Below are positions 38,634-52,869 of a stretch of 64,000 nucleotides of DNA, piece after piece. The stretch spans positions 32,130,415 through 32,194,414 of the forward strand of contig CM038709.1 of NCBI GenBank assembly GCA_021613375.1. The letters run 5' to 3'. This stretch comes from Megaleporinus macrocephalus (lineage: Eukaryota; Chordata; Actinopteri; Characiformes; Anostomidae). Position 1 is the stretch's first letter. Each line of letters begins with the position of its first letter. Made by a program: the position numbers and the translations under genes. A model generated the notes under the pieces. That model did no database searches. It saw only the letters and a program-made list of their open reading frames with translations, and was not told the DNA's origin.

Positions 38634-39342
38634 GTACATGTTTTTTGAGGAGACTATAAATCTCTCTGCAGCGCCACTATATGAGCCTTAGTTTCAGCCT
38701 GCTGTTCAAGCATGCAGCTTACCATCTGGGCCACAGCTCTCGCAGTTCAAGAGGAAGGTCAAGATCTCTGGGATTCATCAAGAGAACACTTTGTTTTAAA
38801 AAAAGGAAAATCAGTCTCTCCAGCAAATGTGTGGATGATAATTTTATGAGGTATACAGTAAGAACCGGGTTTGTAAGTCCATTGAAGAAGGAGAAACCCA
38901 TTCATGACAAAATGAATTGAATTCCCTTTTCCTTTTTTGGAATATGCATGTGCATATTCTACAGCCAGCAAGTGAAAATAATCCATTTAGGGATGCACAG
39001 TCAGAACAGGCAAACTCCAAGTGTTGCAGTTTTATGAAGTGAAAAACAAAAGACGAGTAAACACGCTTCTGAATTCTGCTGCTACACCTGTACCAAAATG
39101 CTTTAGCATAATTATAGAGGACTCATTGTGCTAAAGAGCTTGTTGCTCGTACATTCAATGTGGCACTTCATTTGATTCATGTCATATAAATAGGCTGTTA
39201 AAAACTATAAGATGCCAGCTTGTTGTTTTAAAGAGCAAATAATGGCAGTTGTGGCTTTGTCTAATAGAAAATGCTGAAAATGTGCTAGTGTGTTCTATGT
39301 GTTCACCCCACCAACATACTATGAGCTATTTGGCTATTTAAG

Positions 39343-39380
39343 ATATATATATATATAATATATATAATATATATATATAT
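39343..39380. repeat. (AT)n microsatellite, interrupted
   Basis: AT units with two AATATA interruptions. Confidence 0.9.
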
Positions 39381-42300
39381 AAAACATAGCTAATAAAAAA
39401 ATGTGCCACCAGCCAAATCAGCTGTAAAGAAATCAGAATCGATCAAAAATACATCATTGCATCCTTAATATTTACTTTCTTATTGTATATCACTATTTTT
39501 TAACCAATTTCTTCAAACTTTTTTATTTTTACAGTAAAAGAACAGAGTACATCAAGTACAAGCACACTTCATCAGTGTTGTGTTCTGCTGATTTTCAATG
39601 TGAAAACTTTACAAATATGTAAAGAAGAGAAATTCTTCGTAGAAATTCTATTTATGTGCTAAATAGAGGTTACAGGTGACGTTCCCCCCCCCATTTGTTA
39701 AATTCAGCAAATAACGCGTAACTGTGTATTAAAATGTGTGTGTATTAAAAGGTGTGCTCACTGTAGACTATCTGTGAACTTATTTTAACTAAGAAAATCC
39801 ACAAAACATGTAATTTAACCAGGAATAATGAAACATGTAGGTGTCTGTAATACTACAGCAACTGTACTATTAAAAAAACATTCACATTAAATGTATGCAG
39901 TGACTGACAGAGGGAAATGCATGGAGCAGTTCAAAGAAAACCAGAGAGCATAAACAGTAGTTTGCTTGTGTCTGTGGTTTCCCTCGAATGATTTTTAGTA
40001 CAACTGACAGCACAGTGCCAAAATCCAAGTGGCAGATGTTCGTATTTGCTTTGATTTCAACACCTGTAATAAGCTGTATCTTAAATCTTTAATCTCGTTG
40101 CTCAAGCTGCACTCATACAAAATGGCTGGTTCTTGATGTCTAACCACATATAAAGATCCTTCTGCTTAAATGATTAGCAGCTCAACTAAGCAATGTCTGT
40201 CAAACACTTCAGCAGATCAGCTTACCAAAATGAAAGTTATGAACAAGTCTAGTTTCTGCTGCACCTTAAGCATCAAAATATTTCTCATCAGACATATCAG
40301 AGCCAAACGCATCCTTCCATGAATGCTTGTATGAAGTCTGCCTTTACTTAGCAGAGCAGTGTGTCACTGCAAACAGAGATGCTTCAGTGTAACTAACAAC
40401 TAGCAGATGACGTCCTGACCATAGTGCACTAGGCTATGTTAACCCTTTAAGGCTAAAGTAAAAACGTGTAATCTACTCTTCTTTATTAGTCATGTGATTT
40501 CTCTGTGCTGTCGTTTGCAGTTATTTGACAATGCAGATATTCACAGATATGCATTCATGTTTATTTTTTTGTTTTTGAAAAAGTAACACATAAATAGGAG
40601 CGCAAGTCACACACTAGTCGTGTTTTATGGTTAAACTCTAATTAAACAAAACAATAAGCTTGTGCACCTGCAGTATGTCCAGCAGTAAAGGAAGCCTTAT
40701 GCATCTTTAGTAGATGGTATGTCACGGAAATCACATTTTCTAGATTTAGATCTATTTTACTGTGCACGGCGTGAACATGAGCATACCGTTATTCCTCTGG
40801 TGGTAGATTTGAATGTCTTATGTACCCAGTATGTATGATTTTTAGTTTAAAATATCACAAACTAAATAACTAACAGAATGTGAGGAAGTTACCATTTTGA
40901 CAGTATTTCAAAGACACATGTGTTTTGTGTTGCAGAGAAATTGCTGAGAAAGCATGCTAACCAGCTTGCCCAGCCTGCAGTCCTGTCTTGTACTACCACT
41001 TTGTATCTCAGTATGAGGCGATAGTGAGTCACTGTAGCGTCAAGTGCATCGATCTAGGATAAGAGGATCTTGTCAGTCGTATTATAGGTCCTGCTCAGGT
41101 AGCCAATCAGGTAGGAAAAGAAAACACACCATGACTGGAGCGCTCGGCAATAGAGTTTTTGTTCTCAGCAAGAATCCACATTCAGCAGCAAACAAAAGTG
41201 ATATAAACAGAAGCAAAACAAAAGTTAACAATGATGCTGCTGGAGATGCTCTTGGCTCTGTTGTTTGGTGTATGATTTTGTTATCTTATGAACAGCTTCT
41301 TTAAAAGAATTGACAATTTCTCCAAATTTAAAACCATCTTGGTCAGAGATGGTGTCATGTTTATCCATTGACTAAAATTTTTGAATAGCCCACTAAAATG
41401 GATATTTAGACTGTCCTGATTAGCTTTTGTCAAGCAAATCAAGTCCATGAAAGGTGCATACTTGTATTCCTGAACAGCTCTTTTTGTCTTTTTGTGGTAG
41501 AGAAAATGTGCAGCTTTCACCTGCAACCGTGTGATTCATTAGAGAGGAGTTTTGAAACGCACACTAGTGTTTAACTGCTAAACGCAGGCAACAGCCCATC
41601 TACAGCATTATTAGAGCCACAGGTGGTAGGCATCACATTCACCACCTGTGACAGTAGCTCACGCTACGAAGGGGAAAAAAAAGAAATCATTCTGATGTGA
41701 CGACAGTATCGCAGCAGGTCTGGACCAAAGAAAAAAAACCAGAAGTGTTTGAAAAATTGTAGCTAATTAGTACACAATCCGTTTTGATAAGCAAATGGCA
41801 AGCTGTATGTAAATGAAGCCACAAGTACCGAGGCTGCCTTTCTGCGATATACTTTGTTGTTGCCTCAGTGTTGAACTCACAGTATGGATATATAACTCCA
41901 TCTCAAGTAGTACATGCCTAAGCATTTAAATAACTACCCGGCAGCACCACGAGAACGCCACCCTTATCACTCTGAGTGGTCTCAATTTCCCTTTGAAAAT
42001 AGTCCGTGGAAATTGCTATGAAATGTGGGAAATGGCATTTTAATACCCAGTCACATGTAAAAGCCCCATAACCCAGTTTGATTAGCCTACTTAGATATTT
42101 TTGTGAAGGAAAGATTCAATGAAAGGAATAGTCTTTTAACCCCACTAAATCAAGTGTCACAGAACTGATAACTGGGGCCCGAATAAATTTGTTCTAGAAC
42201 ATAAAGTTAGGCACATTACGATAATGCACTTTTTATATTAAAGATGATTCTTATTTCCGCATTAATTGTTATATTTAGAAGTCTATATTCTAAAGACCAA

Positions 42301-42629
42301 AAGGCCATTTGATTAATTGGTTTCTTTACCCAAATTGAATAATCATTCCCTCTTATTCACTTCTGCTAGGCTTCACATAAAGCTCTGAAGCCTCAAGTTC
42401 TAAAGTCTTGTCCCAGGCTCTTAGGTGCCCTGAAGAATACTCTCTAAAAAGTGTTGAACGACAATACATGTCCGTTCAATTAGAACTGCATTTGTCTGGG
42501 ATCCATGTCATTACTGCTGTAGCATACAGCCAATGCAGCATAATTACTCTCAAATGGCAAAAAATGATGTTGATGAATTACACAAGCTTGAGAGAAGAAA
42601 GAAATACCTAACATGTTGTGCATACACAA

Positions 42630-43560
42630 CAAAAAGCCTATCAAAATGTGGCCCATAACTCCAGCTCTTCACTGTTTGAAAAAAATTAAAAAATGAAAAG
42701 AAAAAAATTAATGAGGGCATAATTTCAGAGAACTAATTATTTCTATTTGTCTTTTGTCACACTCTGTAATTCTGCTATATTAACGCAGTCTCTGTTTATT
42801 AATTGCTTTTCCAGCATTTTGAATCCGTTCCAAGTGTAAGCTTGACTGTTTTTCCTGGCCTTGTGCTTCCGGGAGAGCATCTCGCTGCTAATTCTGCGCG
42901 ATACCGCACATAATATCTCCTCAGTATCTCTCCCAATTCTCGCTTTCTGCCTCTCGTCGTGTTCGGCAAGTTTACATGACCCTGCGAGGAGAGATAAAGT
43001 TCTTTGTTGCAAGATTAAACATCAAAACAGTTAAAGCGAAATTAAAATTAAATGAATGAATGTCACTGAAGCAAAAAAGGCCGTAATTAATGGTTCCCTT
43101 AATTGTCTTCATAAAATATTTGCATGGGCATAATTTGCATAATTTACATGTATTAATTAATCTTTCAAAGGAATTTTATGCTGAGAGAAGCCAAAAATTC
43201 CCTTTGTTTTATTTAGCATCTAATGAAATATTTATCCTCTTTAATGAACTTTTCATCTTGATTTGAATATAAAAATGGCAAAGTTTTAACATATTTTAAT
43301 GAGGGGGTTTGTTCAGAAAACAACATGGCAGGAATCTGATTTTTTCCTCTCAAACATGGCAGGTTTTATCTTTTTTTTTCTTGGAGCTCCTCTACTACGC
43401 ATCATAGTTTACCTACACTCCACTGGACCTAGAATTAATATGCTAATTGATGAATTTATGAGTAGCTCTCTGTGAAATAACATGGTGCCTAGGTACACAA
43501 ATACGTTTCCTCGAAAGTAAATGAGCACGTTGCTCTTGATATTAAATTTCAAATTGATGG
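42630..43560. promoter_or_regulatory. Candidate conserved non-coding block 6 (last intron)
   Basis: Complex sequence dense in homeodomain-type cores (AATTAATGG, TAATTAATC, GCTAATTGATGAATTTAT) and free of recognised repeats. The stretch 43070-43270, with runs like CATAATTTGCATAATTTACA, is especially suggestive. Support is texture only. Confidence 0.35.
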
Positions 43561-44629
43561 GTAACATCAAAGTCAGAGGGGTCCTTGTTTTTTTCTTCTT
43601 CTTTCTTTTTCTTTCCTACTTATTTTTCCCAGGAAGTACATAACGTACTCACATCATGTGCTTTCTTTCGTTCTAGCAGTAATACGCCACTTATCTGCTT
43701 TAAAGCATTGCTGAGATGAATAGAGAGCTTTCATAGCAGTTACTGTACACATCCTGCTACATCTGCAAGAGCCGCTGCCCGAGGCTCCTAAAGGCACATA
43801 AAGACAACCTAATAGTACATCTCAGACTGCACATGAAACAAGACCCTGCGTGTAGTATCTACAACTGAAGCACGCTACATCAAGGTGTCGAATTATTGTT
43901 TCAGTTTTGATATTAGTGTTGCGTTTTTATCTATTCTATTTTTTCTTTTCTGTGGTTGACAGATTTTTTAGAAAGAACCTTCAAAATAGTCATGTTACAT
44001 GAAAAGGAAAAACCTACTAACTTATAGCCTGACAGTGAAAAGCACATTTTTAAAAATCTATTTTTCTTTTGATTACTGTATATCACACTGACAGTTTCAG
44101 TTCTCAACACTCATAACAAAAATAATTATTGTAGCTGTGCAAGGAATCATTCTGTGTGTTCACAAAGATCCTTTGAGTGTTAATGGTTTTGTATATATAA
44201 TCACTGGAGACACTTAAAATAACATTTTTACAGGTTGTACAGTCTGTATTATTTTAATGTGTGTGGTTTGTTCTCAGTTCTTAAAATCAACCTGACATCA
44301 ACATTCAGGCACAACTCGTCATGTATCATTTAATTATACAAAAATGTTCAAATGCATGGAAAAATAATATTAACCAGTAAAATCAATTAAAAGTACCATA
44401 AAACCTCCTCTCAGCACCTATATAACTGAGCATTCAGATAGTCTTCTTGATGCCATGTTTCAAAAATATACCACTGTAGGAAAGAAAAATGGGTTATGAT
44501 TTCTAATTTACGTTCTAGCAAACAAATCAATGTGACTGCATGCACTCATAAAATGATCTTCAGCATTTCAGCAATATGAGAAGACTTCAGTTCTAAGCAT
44601 TTACAACCCTTACAGTTTTGGAATGTGTG

Positions 44630-45650
44630 CTTTCATTAACGAGAGGTGTATGAAAGCTGCTGGATGGGTTAATAATGCTTTTAGGTTCTGTGTCGCCGAA
44701 TGTTTTCTGATATTCCCCCATAAACTATGGCGCTCTAAAACAATCTGAAGCCCTAAGCACACAGTGCAGAAAGTCGTGCCCAATTAACTGCTACTCCTAC
44801 TTACTGCGCCGTCAGGATTGTACCTCCGCCTGCATTATTTTCAGCAGCGCAATTCACACAGTAATGACTTTTACAGCGTTGGTTGAATGGCGAGGGCCAG
44901 AGTGCAGTACCTCTGAGAGTCGGGTCTTCTTGCTGTAATTAGCCCTACTGTTTGTCTGTCCCTGTATCAAGGCTTTGTTGTTCTGCACACAGCTCTGTGC
45001 ACAGCTAGGCCACAATTAATCAAAGTTCACGGGGTTTCCGAGCACATATTAATCAACATTTCTTGCAGCGGACACCAGATTATTAGCTAAAAGCAGAAAA
45101 GTCAAAATGTTGGGATGATTTATGACCACTTTGTTTATAGTTCAAAAACAGACAATTTTATTTCGCGGGACCGTGACATGCATTATCAAATGGAAAGTTT
45201 GTGCGGTATAACTTAACGAGCATTGTACATAATAGCTTACCATCAAAAAAAAAAGGCCACGATACCTTCTCTTATCTGACCATGCCAATCGTCTTGTTCA
45301 AAGAAGCCCCACAGTATTTCTCCGTTCTGTCACCACCTTATGTCTTTTGGGGTGCTTTTCCCCTTCAAAGCTGAATAATTTAGCTGGGACTGCCAGAGAG
45401 AGGAAACATTCATTAAATACAGAAACAGAGCGTCCTCGCGAACAGAGGAAATGTTCGGGTAATAAACGTCAAACAAGCTCCTGAGCCATGCCTAACAGAT
45501 GCTTTTACCAACACTGAGGCAGTGAGAGGCCGCTGCTCACTCAGGCATGCGCTCGCCATGAGTGTTCCCTGGAAATGGACAAAGCTCGTTAGATTGCAGG
45601 TGTCGGGAGATAGCGGCGGAGAAGAATGGCTGGCTTTTTTTCAATAAGCG
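44630..45650. promoter_or_regulatory. Candidate conserved non-coding block 7 (last intron)
   Basis: Repeat-free complex sequence with words such as CTAGGCCACAATTAATCAAA and TATTAATCAACATTTCTTGC (TAATCA/TTAATC cores). No coding frame with splice borders. Texture only. Confidence 0.32.
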
Positions 45651-46422
45651 CTGTTTCAACCCACAACGTGTCATTTACAAAGCGCTTTACATCATGAGTG
45701 CAATATAATATTCAAACAAGCGTGTCAAAAGAAATGTCTTAAACACGTGTGACTAAGTGCAGGGAACGCTCAAGACACAAACCACAGTTGGTTGTTTCTC
45801 TAGGTGCTATGATCCGTCGTAGAATCATGTTCTTGCCGTGATTTTAAGAATAAGTTGTGACGCGAGACTGCTCAAACATGCACAAGAATTAGCTTCATTA
45901 TTTCATTATGGGTTTAAAGTATGCTAAGGTGTTAGGTCAAGGTGTGACATGAAATGGGACTCACATATTAGTAGAATGAAAAAGGCGCATGTGCTTCTCA
46001 CATTGGTGTTACAATAACGGAGCTGAGACACTGTGCTGCGCTCTTAAGTGTGTTTTTGGGCTTTAATGTAAAATACCATCGCTATACCAATAACTGTTTA
46101 TTGAAACAGTAATGAATGTCCCACAGAGCTTCAAGCAAAACATAAATAAAAAAATAACTTCTATGTAATACCTAATATAATAAAATACTTGGTTTGAAAA
46201 GATATTAAACCCAGCAGCTATGGAGTTCATGCATGGACATTTGGGAGTTTTGAGTAAGACATAAATAGGGTAGTTAATTACTTATTTAGTTGGCAATAGG
46301 TCTGGATGATGTAATTGTATATTTATGATAACTGACAAGTAACTTGATGATTTTTTATAAATTATCACTCTGTAGAAAGAAGATACTTAGTTTGTCGATA
46401 TGAGAAACAATAGCCACAATTA

Positions 46423-46449
46423 GCTAACCCTAACCCTAACCCTAACCCA
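46423..46449. repeat. Interstitial telomere-like (CCCTAA) run
   Basis: CTAACCCTAACCCTAACCCTAACCC is four perfect hexamer copies of the vertebrate telomere repeat inside an intron, about 800 bp before the last exon. Confidence 0.9.
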
Positions 46450-47266
46450 AGTCACAATAATTTATTAATTTTTTTGCGGTAAAGTATATGAAACACTATA
46501 TTTTGTCTGACAATGTGTCCAACTTTACACATTCTGTGTTAAACATATTCCAGTTTTGTCCATGATATGCTTCAACAAATTCAATTAATAGCTTACTAAA
46601 TGATATTAAATAATATTAATACATAATGTTTATTTATTGTTTAAAACGTGCATTACTGCAGGTCATTATAAGCTGGTAGACCATAGTAGAGTGATTTTCT
46701 GACTTTGTCCACATGTCTTGATGGTGCAGTTGTAAAATTCTGAAAATATAATACTTTCCCCACCAGGACCTGTAGCCAAGTTCCAGAACAACTCTGCTAA
46801 AACGGAAAAAGTTGTTTTGGCTTTCACCGACTCGCACGTTTAGCAGTCTGAGTTTAGTTCTAAATTTAAAACATAGTTTCTCCAGCAGGGGGAGCTATAA
46901 GTTCCTTTTATGTTTGGGTTGTTTAAAAGAAAGAAACATCCATGAACCCACACCAGAGGGAGCTCATGCGTTTGCAGAAGCTTTTATAATGAGAGTGGAA
47001 GTTAGGAATGTTACTCTATTTAATATGGGATTTTCATTATGATTTAATTAACCAGTTAACGCTAAAGAGCATAAAGGACGAGGGATACATAGACAATAGT
47101 TTAACAGACAATGTGTGTGAGTGTGTTTGCAGGAATATAATCTGTATGTAACCACCATTTTATAGCAAGAAAACAGGCCTAGTTTGGAGCACTGTCCAAT
47201 AGTTTGTACACTGGTTATGTTCTTTTTGCTAATTTCCTCTTTCCTCTCCTTGTTTTTTGTTTACAG

Positions 47267-47304
47267 ATGGAAGACTATTTTTGAAGACCACAGTGATGTA
47301 CTGA
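47267..47304 (+). CDS. dach1: dach1 terminal coding exon h and stop
   Basis: After TTTTTTGTTTACAG, AT joins the preceding G to give Asp, then GRLFLKTTVMY and TGA at 47302-47304. Vertebrate DACH1 ends DGRLYLKTTVMY, so only one residue differs (Phe for Tyr). This tail separates dach1 from dach2 and fixes the end of the protein. Only 38 nt are coding; the exon continues as 3' UTR. Confidence 0.96.
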
Positions 47305-48091
47305 TGAGAATTCTGTCATATGAAGATTATCATATGAAGAGAGCCCCGTTTAAGGGTCATTTTAGTTACAAAAAACAGGTCAGGCTGATCGCAGAGGCTC
47401 CATGGAGGTGGCTGAGTTTGGCCCACGGCTGAAGGAAGGGCCATGTCAGAATGTAGAATTAGGACTCTTCTTATCACCAGTATCAACAACATATTGTGAC
47501 AGATATGGGATTAATTGAGTCGGCTGTTCTGAAGGCGACAATTTGAGCACAGTAAAATGTACCGCGAGGTGCACTTGGTGATTATACTTACAACAAATCC
47601 ACAGCACTGAAGATTTTTATACTGTATTTAAACCAGCGAGAAAGCTTTGAAAAAGAAATTCTGATCCAGGGGTTTTGTTTTGTATTAAGAAAAATGATAA
47701 GTCCTCAATGTCATAGCATATTGCCAAGTTGTTAAAGATCCTAGCTTGGAGCAGAAGCCTCTGGAAATGTGAATTTGAATATATGTTGATCAATAGAAAC
47801 GACTAATCTTTGCTTTAAATGTTTTCTAAATTAGAAAAAAAAATACAATCAAGTTTCATTTTTATCATTGTTGTATATACAAGAACAGAAAATAGGTTAA
47901 CCCTCTCACTTTGTTATGTGTATATAAAGTTAAAAGACGGTATTGTGTATGCAGTAGATCTATTAGGGAAACAATACCAACATTTATATTGAATTTCTAG
48001 ATTTGTTTCTGAGCCATCATTTTTTCCGATAGCTGCCATTACGGTGGAAGCATGCAGGCATGTAAATGTTTGTCCTGGATTCCTGTTACTC

Positions 48092-48097
48092 AATAAA
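48092..48097 (+). terminator. Candidate polyadenylation signal (proximal)
   Basis: AATAAA in CTCAATAAATACTTAACTGT, followed by a GT-containing stretch, 788 bases after the stop codon. Confidence 0.45.
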
Positions 48098-49415
48098 TAC
48101 TTAACTGTGTTGAACAACTAGGGTTGGTTCACTTACATCCCGACAAATTTGACTAAAACCATTTCACAATTCAGCTCCCAGATCAGCGTCTCTGTTAAAC
48201 GCATTATATTTAAAAGAATCTCTTTAGTGTGTTAATTTTACAATTATGCAAAAGAAGAGTATATGCAGGAAATGCAACCAAATGAGCCCTGTATTCATAA
48301 TATTTCTGAAAATTGATCATCAGTTGATGATTGCATCTCAAGATAACAGTATTTAAGAGAAGGTCAATTCTGATAAGATTCTAAAAATTCAGTATTTATT
48401 GGTAAAAAAAGCAATAAGTAATATTTTTGTGTTTTGTTTGTCGCTTGCACATTGCTTGTTTGTGTCTGGCTATCAGGAGTGGCCACACTGGACAAGCATT
48501 TACAAGAGTTTACTTCCAGAAAGCAGGGTAATTTGACCCCTCATACATTTAGTAGCTGCTCTTTTTTCAAAAATTCTAGGTGCAGCACTTAAGACCTGGC
48601 CAGTTGTAGAGATTCCTATCACAGTCTCAACCGATATCGTTAATTTTTTTTAAATCTGGGTTTTAAACCATTTTGGCATATTTTGTAAGATTTTTTAACC
48701 CATAACCTTCCACACTTGATAACTTATGAAGTAGTATTTTTCCCCCTAATTTATTAGAATTCTTTAGTTTTTACTTCACACCCCTTCCTAGTTAGCATTA
48801 TTTCAGTAAACTAACCTTTCATTAGAAAAGAGATAATTTTTATTTTTGGGACGTAAACAGCACACAGTAGACTTGCCTCTACACTGGAAGCAGTGCTCTT
48901 GTTAGACAGAATGATTCAGGGGGCTATGCATTGTACGTTTTTAATATTTCATCTACAAACTTCATCAAATGTTCTCACAAACAGTGCAAGTAACATTGTG
49001 TTTCTCGTGTTATCATTGTGATGTGATTTTATACCTCTTTACTTGCTACTGTAACAGACCAGTACAAATACCAGTTGGGTTTGGTCCTTTCACCTAATAA
49101 GAAATTTGTTTAATTGAAAAATTTATTTTTTGAAGCTGTAATTGATTTACCTCCATTTCACAGGACAGAAAAACGAGAAAGCCTTTGTCAGTGTCTCACA
49201 GTCTCCTTGTGGTAGTTTTGCATCAGTTTACACCAAAACAAAAGACTTCCTCTCCCTACCACACCTATTCTTTAATCCTCTGAGATTTGCTGTACAAAAT
49301 TCTGAGACTTCCACTAAATTCTCTTTGATGAAACCCTGTATCCTCATGGCTGGGGTCTGTAGTTCTTCTTGCCTGTCATTCCTGTATTTCATATGTATAT
49401 GACGTTAGTGTTGAT

Positions 49416-49421
49416 AATAAA
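49416..49421 (+). terminator. Candidate polyadenylation signal (distal)
   Basis: AATAAA in TTGATAATAAAACAAACAAT, followed by T-rich sequence, 2.1 kb after the stop codon. Confidence 0.4.
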
Positions 49422-52400
49422 ACAAACAATGTATTTGAAAGTATTTTGCCCATTTCAAACAGCGAGATGCTTCACAGCTTATTTGGGGAAACACGTGTTC
49501 GAATGGTAATGTGCTGACTGTGCAGCAACTTTGATGACAAATATAGTTTTGTACACTTTCTATAGACTGTATCACAGATTACATGAGGTAGAAACCAAGT
49601 GTAAAGTGGACAGAGCATTGAACATCCAAGTGGCACAAAACAGAAGGAAAGAACTGAAACTGAAATATGCCATTATAAACCCCAATTTTTCATGATCGTG
49701 GGTTGCATTTCTTTTATGTTCACATGACATCTTTTATTAACACGTTTGTTTCCAGTCCCAATGGATTCTTGGTGTTAAGTAAAATCTGACTTTTCATTGA
49801 AAGAGATTTTTGTCTTTTAATGTATATAGACTGTAGCAGGATTTATGAGGATATTGTATTCCTTCACTTTGCATTCCAGTAAAGGAAAAATGAATATTGA
49901 AACCATAAAGATTATTGTTTTGAGGGTTTTTTTCAGTACGCACGTACACGTTAGCAGCCATATTGGTTTGTGGTTAAGTGTTATTTGAGTCTGTACAGTG
50001 CAAACATTTTGGTGACCTGAGAAAAACACACTGAATAACAAAATAAATACATTTAATAAGACATTACTGTAAGGGCAGTGTTCACTCGCCTATATGACTC
50101 CTACATAAACTCATATAAACCTACAATAACTTTTATGAGGCTCATTAGAAATGGTGTCAGTTGTCATGAAGGCTACTTTGATGCCAAGGTGACGTAACAC
50201 GGCATCCTTTTTTTCTGACATTGGTTTGTGTTATGACACCTTTGGGTGCAATAACATTGCACAACTGGTTTTGTTGCTTAGTGTATATCACACTGATGTA
50301 ATGCTGATGATGTGACAAACTGTCGCCAAGGCAACCTTAACGAAACATGATGCCATACACTGCCCTACTGTTACCATATTATTAACACAAAAGGTGATTT
50401 TATGTATTGATGTATGTGCATTTAACCATTTCCAAATCTGTATTATCTGTAGTTATCATCCAGTACTTGGTTTGACTAATCAATCCTTCAATTAAATGAG
50501 GAACAAATCCATTTGAACGAGTCCATTTGACACCAGGGCTTGAAGAGAAATCTGGAATCAATCGTACAATGTATGCGTGCTTACATACATGCAAACACAC
50601 GTATTGCTGAGATGACAGTTTGTTTGACACAGTACTGTTCGACCACTACATGACTAAATCAGTTATTGGGCCAAGATTAAAAAAGGGAAATCATCATCTG
50701 CTGGTCAACACCAGTACAAGCACAACAAAAGCAATGATAGTGAATAAAGAAATGATTGTAACACTTTAAAATAGAGTAAGACTTTAAAATAAAAGGCTTA
50801 TTCCAACAAGTACGAGTCTTTATACAAGTTTGTCATGTTGGTGTCATATAGCTGTTTAAATTCAACAAAAAAAACACTGAATTAAAAAACAGTGAGCTTC
50901 ACACTTCGACAGATGCTTTCAGCTTGACCAGTGACTGATGTTAGAAGCTTATCAGTGTTATATAAAGAGAAGTCATTGTGACTGCTGTGAGGACATATAA
51001 GTATGAAGAAGTAGTAACCTTGTAGCAGGACTGAAGTTTTAGTTAGTTTCTGTGCAGATGTCATTGTTCATCATCTGAAATCTGATAACTGGCTTTAAAA
51101 GCAGGAGTTTAAACCTCAGTTTTATAGCAATGCAAGGCGAACACACTACTGTTTGTGTATGCTAATGGAAGGGTGTAAATTTCAGCATCTAAAACAAAAA
51201 AGACGTGTATAATATTACATAAGCAGCGTGCTTATATTTTAATCTGAAGGGCAATCAAAACTGTTCATGGTTGAGTTGTAAAACATGTGTTATTGAACAA
51301 TGACAATATCTAGCAGAATAAAACCATTCAAGCTTGGCAACGTGCGCATGCAGTAATACACCAGACATTACTGAAAAATGATACCTTTTATTCTCTCTGG
51401 TTGAACAGGCACAATATTCCAAGGGAAAAAAACTGTATTGTTAAAGCAGCGTTCCCTAGCCTCAGCAAAGTTTAGCTGTTTTTCTTCGTGTTGTATTTTA
51501 TGACTTCAACTTACAACCATTCCCGAATTCATAATTTTAGCTTTATTTTAAAGCCTACATGCTCAAGGGGTTGCCTGATTCTCTGAGCCATATAACAGGT
51601 TTGACCTTATGCTTCTTTTGGTTTGAAATTTAGTGGAAAGAGAACACGAATCGACATTTTTGCTAACGAATTTCTCTTGTAAGCAGTTTTGATGGAAATG
51701 TGTTGACACTGCAGTGCCTTGCCCGGGCCCATTTTGCATGCTTTTTAAGGCATGGCTGTAACAGAGAGGGCCCGAGATGAATAATTGACTGATCACTGCA
51801 TAATTCAACACAGCATTGTAGGAATTCAAGGTCTAGAACATTTCAGGCTTTTTTTTTCTTCTTTATTAAAAATGAGGTTAAAGTTTCAATCAACCTTGAA
51901 AAAAACTACACATATAGCTGCAATCAATGGGTGGCTGTAACTTCATATTATCAGGTCCGGCCCTTCTTGCGATTATAAAAGGTTCCGGTCTCTGGTGTGT
52001 GAAACTTGAACTGTGACGATTTTAGGCAATAATGAAGCCACAAATGCTCTGTCAATCAAATGCTCATTGTCACCCGCCGCCTCCTCCCCCAACCCCAGCA
52101 CCACCACCACTGCAGTGTTGAGTGTGTCTAGCTGAGTCTCCACTTTAGCTGAGTCTGGGCGTTTGCATTCCTTCCTCTCAAACAGTAACCATTATTAGCT
52201 GCTTGATGTCTTGCTCTGCTCCAGCTGTTTAAATGAGGCTTGCCCCCGCAGCTAGATGTTTCACACCAATGCACATATTGTAATAAATTCATTTCAGTCT
52301 GAAACATGACTGTGAGGAACCAACAGCATAATATCCATAGTCACATTGTTCATAATGAACATGCATGGAGAATGGTTGCGTTGTTACACGGGAGCATGTG

Positions 52401-52869
52401 CTTGGCTGCTGTTGAGCTCACTCATAAAGACATCTTCCAGAGGCAATCATTTTCACGCGAGCTTTTCAGCGCTAATGCCTCGATTCTCAAGTTCACTCTG
52501 CTCTGTACGTCTCCGCTTAGTGTCTGTGCAAATGACTGACAATGACTCCCAATGTTCAGTCACATTTTGAGGCAATAGTGAACAGTGAATAACAGAAAGC
52601 TCCAGGGCTGCATTAACCTGGGCCAATTTAGCACTAGTTTCGCAGAACCATTGAGTGCTGTTTTGCAAATAAACATAGGTTCTACATGGAACCTAAAAGA
52701 GTTACAAAATTAATAAATGAAGTCTTTTCCTACTACAGACAGAGCAAGAGTTAGGCTATGTTTAGACTGCTGGCAAATCAGATTTGTTTCTTAAATCAGA
52801 TGTTTGGAGATGACTGACCACACTGTTATTTGTGAATGTTCAGATCAGATTTGTGTGTCCAGACATCAT
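49422..52869. other. 3' flank without recognised gene
   Basis: AT-rich sequence. 51850-52600 is more complex and may include regulatory DNA. No exon-like frame, RNA gene or named repeat is seen. Confidence 0.55.

Larger units (their letters stand above)
38634..47266 (+). other. 8.6 kb last dach1 intron
   Basis: The donor is GTACAT and the acceptor is GTTTACAG. It contains an AT-rich microsatellite (39343-39380), an interstitial telomere-like run (46423-46449) and two complex repeat-poor blocks (42630-43560, 44630-45650) listed separately. 38.7-42.6 kb is otherwise plain AT-rich intron. No additional exon is recognised. Confidence 0.75.
47305..49421 (+). other. dach1 3' untranslated region (extent uncertain)
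   Basis: Sequence after the stop is AT-rich without coding frames. Candidate polyadenylation signals AATAAA are at 48092-48097 and 49416-49421, and another at 50042-50047. The first gives a 0.8 kb UTR and the second about 2.1 kb. Transcript data would be needed to choose. Confidence 0.5.

Noticed and set aside
38681..38920. Ser/Arg-rich 79-residue frame just after exon g
   Set aside because: No acceptor or donor arrangement linking it to dach1, no known domain; the dach1 chain continues to the exon at 47267.
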